A DNA stretch of 64,000 bases, from contig CM075941.1 of assembly GCA_038030265.1 (NCBI GenBank), forward strand, positions 1,736,001-1,800,000, given 5' to 3'. Numbering within the stretch: the stretch's first letter is position 1; each line of letters opens with the position of its first letter. Position numbers and translations under genes: made by a program. Shown piece after piece: positions 45,601 to 56,755 of this stretch. Under the pieces are notes generated by a model. The model was not told the origin of the DNA. It was given only the letters and a program-made list of their open reading frames with translations, and did not search any database. This DNA comes from Corythucha ciliata. Its lineage: Eukaryota; Arthropoda; Insecta; Hemiptera; Tingidae.

Positions 45601-47058
45601 AAAATCCCTCATTTCCATTGTTTACCACGCCCTTCGACTGTTTTTAAAAGAGCCAACTTCTTGTCACAGAAACTTTTGTTCAATAAATCATCTAGTAAAA
45701 TTTGGAATGGCTAATTTTCCCAGTTCAAGCGGGACAATAAATGTGGGTTGGAACGAAAGGAGATATAGGTGAAAGTTTACTTTCAAGTAAACGGCCCGGA
45801 GAGGAAATTAATGAATCATTTCACAGCCTCGGATGTCGGTGGGGGGTAGGAGGGGACGGAGGAGGCTTTAAAACGATTTCTGTCAATAGATAAACTCGAG
45901 CTTCTCAAACTTAATAATCCGGGAGATTTGAAAGTTGTGTTGGACCAACGTTGGAGAATTTCTGAGTGTAGTGTTTGGAGGGGCTTTATATCATCTTGGG
46001 CTTGCCATCTGCTTCATCTTGGTATATGCAAGCTGTTTCAAGAAAGTTCAGGGTTTCTTAATTTTAAAAATACATATTTTTTCGAAACCTTTCTCCTAGC
46101 CCGTTTTCGAACGATAAAAACCAATTTCCAGACTGCGACAAACGGAACCTAAAAAAAAAAAAAAAAAATCGAGAAAAATATAGTGCCAAAGTAGAAAAAC
46201 TGTTGCGATAGAATGGGTAAATATGACCTCAAAAAATGAAATATTTTTTGTTCCTCCGTGCTATCTGGTTCTGATTTATGTTTTTACATTAGGACTTTCA
46301 TATTGCAGAGGGAGGTAGACTGAAACCTGAAAGAATTAATGAGAAATTTTCCGCCTTGAGTCATTCGTGCGTTCAATTTTTCAAACCGTCCTGAAAAAAA
46401 AAAAAAAAAAATCCGATGGGCCCAAGTTACGTGAGTAAATTGAGTAAATTACTAGGAAAACAAGGGCTTTGTTATTCGTGGTTGGAAGCTGGATAGAATA
46501 GGGTGCGGAGGTGTGTTTCTTCCATGTCCTAAAGGAAAGAACGACTTGTTATTTTGTGGTCAGTGGAAACGTGGTTTCAAAATAAATGTTTCTAACGAGG
46601 GATGGACGCCTACAGAGGGGTGAGTTAAGGGGCCTTATAAGAGAAGCTAAACACGGGTTTAAAAGCTTGTGGGGGTCTGGCCCTCTTATACAAGGGTGAT
46701 GCGGCTTTTTAGTATTTTACTTCAAGCACTCTTTTTGTTTCTCTTCCTCGTCTGACAGCTTCTCGTTTATTTATAGCTTCTTCGTCTTCCGTGTTCTCCA
46801 AGTGAAATCAATGAGATGTTTTCTTATGCTACGTGCTCCCATTTTTATCGTGTTTTCCAGTTAAGAAAAATAAAGGACAAAGCTGTAAGATCTCAAACAA
46901 AGGGTTATTATTTTCAACTACCTTATTATTTTTAAAATAATGGCTTATTATTTTAATTTTGGGCTTCTGACAACCGTCCAGCTCATAAGAGTTTCCTTTT
47001 CACGCGAACCACTTTCTTGGATATCTTGAGTAACTTCACATTATAGATTCAAGGACAT
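45601..47058. other. No gene seen
   Basis: A+T-rich sequence with A runs near 46152 and 46396. No domain-bearing ORF and no inverted-repeat element were found. Confidence 0.5.
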
Positions 47059-48030
47059 GTGAAGGGCTCGGTAATTGCTCACGGAAGAAGAGCTCGGCGA
47101 TCAAACCCCTTCACAATTATACTTCGCCGCCTTCAGTCTTTGGCTGGTCAGACGGTTGTCCAGGACCTGATTCGCACTTTATGGTTGCAACACTTGCCGC
47201 CGCTCGTTCAAGCCAATCTGCAAGTTCAACAAGAACTTCCCAATCGGCAATCTCGCCACCATCGCATCGCCGACAAAATCTTTGTGGTACAGCCTTTTAA
47301 CAAACCCCATCGCTAAAGTGGTGCAATCGACACCTCCTCAGTCGAAACAACGTCTTCTCTCGTCGACCAAATCGACAACTCCCTACGTCAAATCCATGAA
47401 TTCGATTCACAGCTCAGTAAAATCACTAGTCGTCAATCCCGGTCTCGTGAGTCTTCGACACACCGACTGCAGTCTTCAACCAGGTCATCATCTTCCCCCT
47501 CGACACAATATTGCTGGTACCGCACCAAGTTCGGCAAACGCGCTTCAGAATCGCTTCCCCTTGCTTGTATCGCCCACAAAACTACCCCAGCAGCCAGCGT
47601 TGGTGGCAACTGACAGCAGTATTGGAAATTACCGCATTTTTGACATTGATCGGCGCTCAAAACGACAGTTCCTGCTTGATACGGGATCAGACTTGTGTTG
47701 TTTTCAAGCACGTCTACTCAAAATATGTTGTCCTAAACACTCTCTCGACCTCTACGCCGTGAACACGTCCCGTATCAACACGCATGGAACGATTTCGCTC
47801 GTACTCGACCTTGGGCTTCGACATAACTTCCCATGGAATTTTATTGTTATTGGCTTCGATTACCTCGACTTCAACAAGCATTGCCTCGTCGACGGAACGA
47901 CTGGTCTTTCCGTCATTTTTGTTCAAAACGTATCCACTCATTCACCAGCGTCAAAGCGGTTGACTGCTCGCATTCATTTCCGACATCGCGCGATCCCCCG
48001 AGAAGTGAAACATTCGAAGAAGCATTAAAC
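47059..48030 (+). pseudogene. Ty3/gypsy gag end and protease
   Basis: The first part encodes a gypsy gag segment (RRLQSLAGQTVVQDLIRTLW, then HLPPLVQANLQVQQ). After a frame change, a linker and a retropepsin follow: FLLDTGSDLCCF with the catalytic DTG, then ISLVLDLGLRHNFPWNFIVI. Protease matures Gag-Pol. The gag N-terminus and LTR are missing. The 248-codon frame 47282-48028 is the best preserved piece. It belongs with the RT stub and integrase tail downstream. Confidence 0.75.
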
Positions 48031-48575
48031 ATATAAATACAACACCCCAACATCCGGCCCTCCCGTTCATTGTCGTCTTCGTCCCTTAACCGGAGAACGA
48101 TTTGATGTTGCCAAAAAAGATTTCGAAGCAATGCTAACAGAAGGGACGTCACCCCCTTCGGACAGTCCCAACAGGGCATCTCATCTTCACATCGTACTGA
48201 AGAAAACTGGCAGCTAGCAGCCTCGTGGAAAGCCTGTACCGTCAACTCAAGACAGCAATGACGTGCGACGCCGATTCAAAAACTCCCTCTCTCGTTCTGC
48301 TAGGAATACGATCTGCCTTCAAGGAAAACATTCAGTGTACTTCCACAGCTCTTGTTTTCGGCGCATCTGTCAGACTCCCAGGTCAGTTATTTTCACCACC
48401 TGAGGTTGTTACCCCTTTCGGAGATCATCAGTCCTCTAGAATTTTCAACGAAATTCATCCTATCTCAGCCTCTCGCCATTCGAAAACCGCAGTTTTTGTC
48501 TATAAAAAACTTGAAACTATTGCTCCCCCCACGTCATGGTTCGTGACGATAACGTGCTGAAATCGTGGTCTCGTA
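48031..48575 (+). pseudogene. Gypsy RT stub joined to integrase tail (internal deletion)
   Basis: About 180 bp of RT N-terminus is readable (VHCRLRPLTGERFDVAKKDF, then HLHIVLKKTGS). Near 48215 the sequence jumps to the late integrase (LVESLYRQLKTAMTC, then LVLLGIRSAFKE and SVRLPGQLFSPPE). The RT catalytic box, RNase H and integrase core are therefore deleted. A frame change near 48530 precedes the last readable words (MVRDDNVLKSW). It is a one-step internal deletion of the same gypsy type as the 7.6-11.7 kb copy. Confidence 0.75.
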
Positions 48576-48805
48576 CAAAATTAAACGTTGTACATCGACA
48601 AATATTTTTATTTTATTTATTATTTCTTGGTTATGTGCCATCAGTATCGGCTCCCACTCCATACCCTGATCTAGATGTGCAATTCACACTCGTACTGCGC
48701 GGGCGTTTAAGGCGGTACAAAGTTTGTCATACGCGCACGACCGCCGAGAACGCCCACACGAAGCCGAGGAAGCCGTGTCGCAGCTCGCTGCAGCCTTATG
48801 GCAAA

Positions 48806-48888
48806 ATGGGCAATAGCTGGATTTGAACCCAGGCCGACTGGTTTACGAAGCGAGAATTGTATCCATTACACCGTCGAGTCACGCCCCT
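48806..48888 (-). mobile_element. tRNA-like SINE head, minus strand
   Basis: The minus strand has GGGGCGTGACTCGACGG, then a GTGTAATGGATA box A region, and CCTGGGTTCAAATCCAGC as a T-arm with box B. The acceptor stem pairs partly (GGGC with GCCC). G+C-richer sequence on its 3' side (48650-48805) could be the SINE body. No target-site duplication was found. Confidence 0.5.
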
Positions 48889-48929
48889 AGACCCATCAAG
48901 ATGCATATGGCTGGCCTCTTTCCTTAGAA

Positions 48930-49265
48930 AAATACGAAATCCGCCGCTTTTGCCTTTGGTCTGTGGGACATGCTCGACAGATCAGGCCTGCGGATTTCTT
49001 TTTTCAAAATCTGCGGGTTTCTCCTTACACGAACGGATTTGAACCGTTGATAAGTTTTCCCAAACGTGAACACTGCACGTAAGTGGGCAACGACAGGCTA
49101 AAAACCCGCAGATTTGGCCTGTTGGAAACCCCCATGCTCTAAATCTGCGGTTCTGGCCTGTCACTCCCCACTCAAGTGCAAGGCAGAAACCCGCAGGCCG
49201 GGCCCGTCAGAAAAATCCGTGGCTCTGGGCTGCGGTTCTGGCCTGTCAATAAAATCCGTTCATGT
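48930..49265. repeat. Degenerate array, phrase AAATCTGCGG...GGCCTGT
   Basis: Variants of AAATCTGCGGGTTTC, CCCGCAGATTTGGCCTGT, ATCTGCGGTTCTGGCCTGTC and AATCCGTTCATG recur on both sides. It is short and strongly diverged. Confidence 0.5.
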
Positions 49266-49399
49266 ATGGCTCGCTTATCTGTTAGGATCAGGTCACAAAC
49301 TCAATTTCAAACGCAAATTCTTGGACTTTTTGGACGTTCGGGACGCGATGGTGCTCACGTCAGGCGGTCCTTTTAGGTTTCTGCTCAATTCAAAACTTT

Positions 49400-50640
49400 A
49401 AAATGACAAAATTCCAGTGGGTTACTATGGCAATGATATGCCATAAGATAATAATTCTTAATACGCGTTTTGCAAATTTTTGCGAACATGACGCACGTGC
49501 AGTGGAAACACTCACGCGTGTCGCCCATTGTTAGTTTTGAGGTAGAAACACTTACGTAATCTATTTTTAGGGTGAAATTGCAGTTTGCAGTGAAGTTTCA
49601 GGGTAAAAACTTCAATTTGGGTTGAAAAATGTCTGTTTTGAGAAAAAGTTACAATTTTCGAGGTAAAACCACCGGTTTCGGAGTCTCACGAGTGAAATTG
49701 TCTGTCATGTAGTAAAATGTCCACTTTTGGGGTAAAATAATCACTTTAAGGGTGGAATAACCACCGCAGTTTGGGGGAAATCGTAAGTGTAGGTACGTAA
49801 TGTGTATTTTTGGGTTGAATTAGTCAATTTTGAGGTTAGAACCTTTCATTTTTCGGATAAAACTGTCAGTTTTTGTAGTGAAATATTGGGAACAAAACTT
49901 CAGGTCGGTAGTAAAATTGTCAGTTTTAGAGTAAAATCTTCCTCTTCCGGTTAAAACATTTTTTTTTTTTTTTATGGTGTAATACAAATTTTCGGGGTGA
50001 AATGTTCAACTATGAAGTGAAACCCTAAAAGTTTCGGAGCAAAATCGCCAGTTTTGGAGAGACATCTTTAGGGGTAACACAAAACATTTAGGAGTGAAAA
50101 AAATATCGTCTCATTTGAGAAAAAATCGTCGGTATTGTCGTGATTTGTGTTAAAATCGTCCGCCCTTTCAAGACAGAGTCAAGCTGTGAGAACTTAACTG
50201 TTGTGAGATTGTCAGTTTTGGAGGAAAAAGTCCAGTTTTGCGATGGTGCTGGATGAATTGTGGCGATTTTTAGTTAAAAGCGGCATAACGTGTGTTTTTT
50301 TTTAATGAAATAGTTAGTTTTGGGGTTAAAACTGACAGTTTTTTAGCTGATATTGCCGGTTTTTGTGGTGAAATCTTCGGAAGAACGCTTCAGTTTAGAG
50401 TAAAATCGTCAGTTTTAGAGTAAAATCTCCAATTTTCTGAATAAAAATGCTCAGTTTTTTGGTTAAATAATCAGTTGCCGGAGTGAAATATTCATTTTTG
50501 ACGTAAAACCGCCAAACATTTCGGGGTAAAATCGCCAATTTTATAGTGACATCTCTAGTTTTGGGGTAACACGTCAGCTTTGGCTTTGGAATCGTCTGTT
50601 TCGGTTTATTATCGCCTTACATGGGAACAAATGGTCGGTA
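49400..50640. repeat. Degenerate array, phrase GTCAGTTTTGGGGTAAAAT, ~1.2 kb
   Basis: The phrase TTTTGGGGTAAAATCGTC, in many variants (AGTTTTAGAGTAAAATC, TTTCGGGGTAAAATCGCC), fills this stretch with roughly 20-35 bp spacing. It is a different consensus from family A but of the same style. Confidence 0.65.
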
Positions 50641-50644
50641 TTGT

Positions 50645-50835
50645 GGTAAAATCGTTACTGACGCTCCAAACCACAATTAAGATCCAACCACAGCCAACCT
50701 CCAACTACAGCAAGGTTCAAAAAAACGAGATAACTGCAAGCCACATCAAAACATCAAAACCACAGCAAATGCCAACCACAAAAAGATCCAACCAAAATAA
50801 GGCTTCAACCACAGCAGTGCCCCAAACCATAACAA
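50645..50835. repeat. Degenerate array, phrase CCAACCACAGCAA
   Basis: Words like ATCCAACCACAGCC, CAAACCACAATTAAG, TTCAACCACAGCAGTG and CCAAACCATAACAATG repeat about every 20-25 bp. It directly precedes a gypsy fragment. Confidence 0.5.
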
Positions 50836-50839
50836 TGTA

Positions 50840-51616
50840 AAAGTTCCGACAGCAGCCTGTTGGTCTTGCCGCTTATTTTTGCTTGATAGAAAAACCCGGT
50901 CTTCGATTTCTCGTGGACAGTGGAACTGACATGTTGCGAAAAACAGCGATCATAACGCCTTTCGGACTTTTTGAGTTCCAGGTCATGAGTTTCGGATTAC
51001 GGAAAGCACCATCTACGTTCCAACGGTTCGTAAATGAAGTTTTTTACGGGTTGGATTTTGTTTTTTCCTACTTGGATGACGCTCTAATCGCTTCAACCTC
51101 ACTCGAAGAGCACACGAGTCATTTGAAGACTGTTTTTGAACGACTGGACAAGTACGGTCTGCGTATCAACGTATCCAAATCAATATACAGGGAGCTTTTA
51201 CGAATTTACTTGTCTATCAAGCAGTTCAAACATCTGTTGGAAGAGACTTAAAAATATTAACGGATCATAAGCCGCTAATTTACGCTTTCAAACAAAAAAA
51301 ATGAAAAATCATCCCCTCGCCAGTTGCGTCATTTTCAATAATATTTCTCAGTTTTCGACCACCACTGAGTACATTAAAGGTCAAGAAAACACGGTGGCGG
51401 ACGCTTTGTCAAGGATTGAAGAAGTCGAATTCATTGACTTCGATCTGATAGCTGACGCTCAAGAAGGGGAAGACGAAATAAAAACTCTTATGAAGGAAGA
51501 AAGTTCTTTAAGCTTCAAGAAGTTCAAATTGGCGTCCGGAAAGCAAATCTGGTGTGACGCCTCGACTCCTTTCGTTAGACTTTAACATTCCTGAGCCCTA
51601 TCGAATTAAGGCACTA
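50840..51616 (+). pseudogene. Gypsy Pol with internal deletions: protease, RT, RNase H pieces fused
   Basis: Frame 50883-51251 (122 codons) joins a protease active-site strand (LRFLVDSGTDM) directly to the RT middle ([13 protein letters not shown], then the catalytic FSYLDDALIAS). It then joins, at about 51181, to RNase H (YRELLRIYLSIKQFKHLLEE). Two deletions thus left one continuous frame. A frame change follows, then LKILTDHKPLIYAF, YIKGQENTVADALSRI and the pre-integrase linker to about 51616. The start context upstream (50840-50883) reads in another frame. It is too short to be a working RT. Confidence 0.75.
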
Positions 51617-51656
51617 TAAAACACGAGTACTGCAACACGCCTAATCAGCGCCATAT
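51617..51656. repeat. 40-bp segment shared with 57947-57986
   Basis: AAAACACGAGTACTGCAACA then CGCCTAATCAGCGCCAT occurs here. Its reverse complement, with small differences, occurs at 57947-57986. Both sit exactly at the broken end of an LTR-retrotransposon pol gene. Confidence 0.6.
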
Positions 51657-52389
51657 TTGGTCCCTCATATCATTATCATTTATCACACGGGTTTCTTGAT
51701 AAGTAGGGTATTTATATTTATTTTCCGAGTTTCCTGCAAGTTTTGGCCGCGTTTCGTATTTTTTAAACATTTCCTTCGTAATCAGTAGTTGCAATTTTGC
51801 AGTATATTTAACGGCAAGTATAAAATGTCCTTTATGTGACCCCTGATGCCGGTTAACATCGGTCAACAGCTGAATAATGAGTCGTAAGAAAGGTATTCAA
51901 TTTGAGCATCTTGGTATTCAAGAATAGTTTTTCATTAAATTCGTGTACTTGTAGTGTGCCGAAAACTTGATTGGGACTTAAAACCCAAAATCGTGTCATC
52001 GTTGATCATAACAGAAACTTGGTATATGTTTCATGCCAATGACTACAGGCGTAAATGCTAGACTATGGTACGCAATCTCAAGTTGTTATACCCACCGTCC
52101 ATGCCCATAACTACCAAAATATACTTTACAGTGTCAATTAGTAAAGGCGAGTTTTCAATGTACTTTTCTTTTGAAATGCCTCAATCCTCCATGACTCATA
52201 AAATTGTTCTTCTGGTTCAACATTTTTAGAAATATAAAGGTAATAATATACGTCGAATAGTCCATGGTAGACCACTATGGACCACGGTCCTTGGTGGTAT
52301 TTCCATGGTACGTCACACAATTGTTGACCCATGGGGGGACCCCCGGCTTGGAATAAAAATAGTTGGAACACTCGGCTAAATTTTTACAA
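51657..52389. other. No gene seen
   Basis: A+T-rich sequence with an imperfect palindrome at 52262-52318 (CCATGGTAGACCACTATGG facing CCTTGGTGGTATTTCCATGG). No coding features. Confidence 0.45.
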
Positions 52390-52960
52390 TTTTGAGGCAC
52401 TTCTGTTGAAACGATTAAAAATCGTGTTCCAAAATGCCTAAGCCTAGAAAATAATGGTTTTTAATGGAGAGAAAATCCGGGTTTTACAGAGCTAAAAATC
52501 CGAATAATACGGTTTTTGAAGAATTCAGCCCCACGAAATTGGATTTTCCAACCATGAAAATCCGCGAAATTGGCTTTGAAGGCGCCTTATCCACAAAAAG
52601 GGGTCTTGAGAGATCCAAACATGTGAAAGTGAAATTGGCGTATTTGAGCCAAACACCCGAAATGTCCATTTTAAATAGCCAAATCTAAGAAATTTGGTTG
52701 CTAAAGTGGACCAAACCGTGGGTTTCAAAAGAAGAGAAATCTGCCCAATTGATGCTTTAAAGGGGCAAATCCTGGAAATTCGATTTTTAAAGATCTCGCG
52801 AAATTGCTTTTTCGAATGAGGGAAACCTCGCGAAATTGTCTTTTGAAGAAGACATAATTACGAAATTGGCTTGTCGGTTAAGCCAAACCCTCGAAATTGA
52901 TATTTGAAAGAGCCGAACCCACGGAACTTGTTTATACAATTGAGACGGACCCCCCCCCCC
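52390..52960. repeat. Degenerate array, phrase GCGAAATTGG...GAGCCAAA
   Basis: Variants of CCGCGAAATTGGCTTTGAAG, TTACGAAATTGGCTTGTC and CCTCGAAATTGATATTTG recur about every 30 bp, separated by AGCCAAAC/GAGATCCAAAC words. It ends at a C14 run at about 52951-52965. Confidence 0.6.
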
Positions 52961-53424
52961 CCCCCTAATTGCTATACTAAAGAGCTAAGTCCAATAAATT
53001 CGGACCTTGAAGGATCTCTCGGTACGAAACTTGAACGTGTTTCAACTTCGGCCCCAGGAACGACGTGTCTCAATGTAGGCCACTCTTACCCACTGTGCTT
53101 GCAGAATGCCTCTGCAGTTCGACAATTTCCAAGTCCTTCGTTTCAGCCGCTTATTTGGTGCACTTTTGACTGCTACAGAGCCGAACATACAGGTAATTTC
53201 ATTGGCCGGACTAGCAAAATATCCTTTCTATATGAGTGCAAAATAGGTACTGTTCGGTTTAATCTGCTACTAATCGCAAAAAACTCCCGCAGTTTCATGG
53301 CTGAATCGCCATTTTTGAATATCATTAATTTTATTGACAAATAGTCTGTTTTGGGGGGCTTTTTGGAACTTTTTGTACGTAGTAACTTTCTTGGGGTTGT
53401 AAAATTTTCATAATAAAGGCAAAG

Positions 53425-53520
53425 AAATGAAAAATCTTCTCCCACTTGTTTTATTTGAACTATCTTGACCGCGGTTTCGGCAACGCCATCATTTTCAAAC
53501 GAGTCAACGGATAAAACACA
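53425..53520. repeat. Relic of the ACCGCGGTTTCGG hairpin family
   Basis: CTCCCACTTGTTTTATTTGA, then TTGACCGCGGTTTCGGCAAC, then GGATAAAACACAACTGG. The order and wording parallel one side of the hairpin at 14803-14933. The right arm is decayed. Confidence 0.55.
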
Positions 53521-53539
53521 ACTGGTGTTGATAATTTTA

Positions 53540-54085
53540 GGGCACCAATCTATTTTTAGGGCGTATAGAATCAATTTTTCGGGGGTGAAGTAAAGGCGGG
53601 AGTGCTCAGTTTTGGCCATTCTTGGAGCGCTTTTGCCATTTTCATGGCGGGAGTCATCTGTACAGGCATTTTTAGGGTGCGAATCGTCAGTTTTTAGCCA
53701 TTTTTAGAGTGCGTGGAGCCAATTTAGCTGTTTTTTCGGACGCCAAGTATCCAGAAAGCCAAGGCCACTTTTCGTGCGCGAATGGCCGATTTAGACATTT
53801 TTAGGGCGCGAATCATGTACTTTTCATGTATTTTCATGGCTCCCTAATCGTACGTATCTAGCAATTTTTAAGGCACGAGTCAGTTTGGCTACTGTTAGAG
53901 CGACATTCGCCAGTTTTGCTATTTTTAGGGCGTAAATAGTAAGTTTAGCCATTTTTAAGGTGCGAAAATCTTCATGTTTTGGTGCGACTGTAGTCAGCTT
54001 ATCCGGTTTTTTGTGGGAATACCTAGTTTAGCTATTTGAAGGATGCGAGTGGCTATCAAGCCAGTTTTTTGTAGAGCAAAGTATG
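53540..54085. repeat. Degenerate array, phrase TTTTTAGGGCGCGAATC
   Basis: TTTTTAGGGCGCGAATCATG, TTTTTAGGGTGCGAATCGTC and TTTTTAGGGCGTAAATAGTA recur about every 30-50 bp with AGTTTTGGCCA words. It is followed by a hAT-like terminus at 54165-54183. Confidence 0.6.
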
Positions 54086-54164
54086 CAATTTCTGAAACCC
54101 CTGCCTTTTAAGCAAAACCTGAATCCGCGTCTCCACCGGTTGCTCCTCCGGCGGTTGCCGGCCC

Positions 54165-54183
54165 CGCGAGGGCTAGAAACGGC
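54165..54183. repeat. Candidate transposon terminus closing the array
   Basis: GGCTAGAAACGGCCCTG, read inverted, is CAGGGCCGTTTCTAGCC, a form typical of hAT-like ends. I found no matching left end, so the array at 53.5-54.1 kb may be part of a truncated element like the one at 27.4 kb. Confidence 0.35.
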
Positions 54184-54435
54184 CCTGCTGATGAAACAGT
54201 GATTTTTCAGAAAAATGTGCTCACCCGGTGCTCACTGTTATTTTTAATTCTCACATGTTAAATTGCCTCGAAATTTTAAAAATCACTGTGGTAACGTTAC
54301 GGTGCCGATCGGAGCACTGAATCACTGTCACGTGCCGGTCTAGCATCAATTGATCAATCGAGCGAATAATATTTTCATTTTTGCCAGACAAATCGCGTGC
54401 CGGGCACTGCACTGTGACATGTGAATCAACCTTGA

Positions 54436-54589
54436 AGGCCCCGCCACACCGAACGCGAACTGCCGCGCGGACAGGTCCGCACGCGGAAAAACTATGGTAA
54501 CGGGGTATACCTTACCCACGTACGTAGTCATGGTTTTTTGGCGAGCGGACCAGTCCGCGCGGCAGTTCGCGTTCGGTGTGGCGGGGCCT
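54436..54589. mobile_element. Harbinger/Tourist-like MITE, 154 bp (copy 1 of family at 63.9 kb)
   Basis: The ends are inverted AGGCCCCGCCACACCGAACG and CGTTCGGTGTGGCGGGGCCT, extended by CGAACTGCCGCGCGGAC arms of about 45 bp. Flanks are TGA (54433-54435) and TAA (54590-54592), a 3-bp TWA-type duplication with one change. The centre has GAAAAACTATGGTAACGGGG. It is unusually G+C-rich for this neighbourhood. Confidence 0.85.
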
Positions 54590-54903
54590 TAAAGGTATTG
54601 CCACTTCGGGGATCAAGACATCGCTACTATCTGACATTTTCTGCCCTAGGTATTCCAATTTATTTTGACTGCTGCAGTCTAGAGATGCACAGTTCCTAGA
54701 GTGAAAGGGCCTTACATGGTTCGTTTGTCGCGTCGTAAGTAAAGACAATTCGGTCAAACGTAGTTCGCGTTAAGGATTCCTCTAACGAGTCATTAACTTT
54801 TTCAAAGCGGCTCAACACTCAATGAGGCGACGGATTTACCGTGTTTATTTCCAAATGAAGAAAAACAAAAGCAACATTTCAAAATCTAATACAATAACCA
54901 AAA

Positions 54904-56755
54904 TACAGGGTGGATGCGTATAAGTGTAAAGAAAAAAATTGGGTACAAGTAGACCTCATTTGCGATCGAAAACCCCCCATAAGCCACGGTCCGAAAATCA
55001 AAACCCTTAGAGATATGATTTTTTAATCATCTTCTTAGGATAACATCATTTTCCTTGACTAAATGCGAGTAACTCGCTTCCCGGCTGCTATTGCAGCTGA
55101 CTTTCTGCAACTTTTGACGCTGGATTCGAGAAGAGAACACTCTGTTCTGTCAGGCCTAGCTATTTTCGTCTAAAATAACTATTTTCTGTGTCCTTAGCTC
55201 GGCAGCTCTTCCAAGTCCTGCGAAACGGAGATTTTCAATAAAAGGGAACCCCCACTTGCCCGTACTAAAACTGCACCTATATCGACTTCTCATGGATCAG
55301 AAAAGCTTTTTCAACGTGTTACTTTCGAAATTACTCATGAGCGTTTGTTTCATTAATTGGCGATTTCTCGGCAGAAATCACAATTTTTTTTTAGAAAAAA
55401 GAGTGATTTTCGTATTCAAAAACAATAAATTGCTTTTACCTGCCAAATTGAAACAATCTTTGTGAACTTCAACATTCTCAGCGTCATGAAAACTTCACCT
55501 GAAGTGGTCCATTGAACGTAACCAACTGTGTACTCCTACCAGAGTATCAAAAAATGTCGCTCCGGCAGCTTGCTGTCGAATAAAGTGCATTTCACTACCA
55601 CGCAGTTCGACGTTTTCAGTTAATTTGCGATTATTCGACAATAATTACTGCTTAGTGTGACTATAGCTACTTTTATTTAGCAATTTCTGCCAAATAATCG
55701 ATAATTTACTGAAATTCGTAGTAGTGAAATGTACTCCATTCGACGAATTTGATGCTTTGGTGAGCGTTCATATTCAGTTCCATTCCAAGGACCGCTTCAG
55801 TTGAGGTATAATGATTTTTAGCATGCTGAAATTCGCAAGGATTGTTTGTATTTACATGTAAAAACCAGCGATTTTGAATAGGAAAATCACTAATTTGTCT
55901 AAAAATTGTCATTTCTGCCAAAAAATCGCCAATTGATTAAACAAACGCTCATGAGTAATTTCGAAAGGGACACGTTATTGAAGAAGTTTTTCTGATCCAT
56001 GGGAAGTCGATAGGCGTAGGTTTAGTGGGGGTTGACTTTTATTGAAAAATTAATAATCTCCGTTTCGCACAACCTGTAGGATCTGCGGAGGACACAGAAT
56101 ATTTTTGACGAAAATATAGAGGCCTGACAGAAAAGAGTGTGTTCCGTCAAAGTTGCAGAAAGACAACTGGGAAGCGAGTTATTCGCATTTAGTCAAGGAA
56201 AATGTTATCCTAATAAGATGTTTGAAAAATCATATCTCGAAGGGTTTTGAATGGGGAACTTGCACATTTTTCAAAAGTTGGTGTTTCTTAAAGAGGGCCC
56301 TTCCACAAGCCTATTGCTCACATTAAAATTTGAAATCAATCAAGGATGCATTTTTAGCGAATTTTTAAAAATTTTGAGTGGGAGTTCGATTACGTCAGAC
56401 CTTATTTATTGAAATGGATGATGCGGTGAAGAGGGGGTTAGACGCGTTTACTGGAGGGAAATTTTTCATGTTATTTGTAAACAAACAATTTTAGAGTTCC
56501 CTCAAATGCTTCACAAGTAAGGATTTACGTCATTTCCCCTCGCACCATCCATCCCCTCCTGAAGAACTTTGAACATTTTTTAAAAATCTTAAAACGCATC
56601 AATCGGGTTGCAACTTCCGTTGTTATCCTTCAGTTCACGGGTCAAATCACCGGTATGCTTTTCTTCCCAATCTGAGATTCATGCAAGTTCCCCATTTCGG
56701 ACCATGGCTTATGGGGTGAACCAATTTACCCAAACGGGGTGTCTAACCCTATGTA
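54904..56755. mobile_element. Fold-back element, ~1.85 kb, with nested insertion
   Basis: The whole region is one long imperfect palindrome centred near 55650. Matching pairs run inward from the ends: CCCCATAAGCCACGGTCCGA with its mirror at 56695-56735, ACTAAATGCGAGTAACTCGC with 56185-56205, CTGTCAGGCCTAG with 56122-56136, and TTCGAAATTACTCATGAGCG with 55946-55970. The right arm is split by a ~450-bp insertion at 56246-56697. Arm identity is roughly 80 percent by eye. No transposase ORF is seen. The outer left end has CAGGGTGGATGCG. Confidence 0.8.
56246..56697. mobile_element. Nested insertion in the fold-back right arm
   Basis: It is bounded by ATGGGGAACTTGCA and its reverse complement TGCAAGTTCCCCAT. 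Sequence inside has no partner in the left arm of the fold-back, while sequence on both sides does. Length is ~450 bp with no coding capacity. Some of the apparent end repeat may belong to the fold-back itself. Confidence 0.55.

Noticed and set aside
7136..54085. CRISPR array
   Set aside because: The degenerate arrays have no identical repeats, no unique spacers of constant length and no cas genes, and the genome is eukaryotic.
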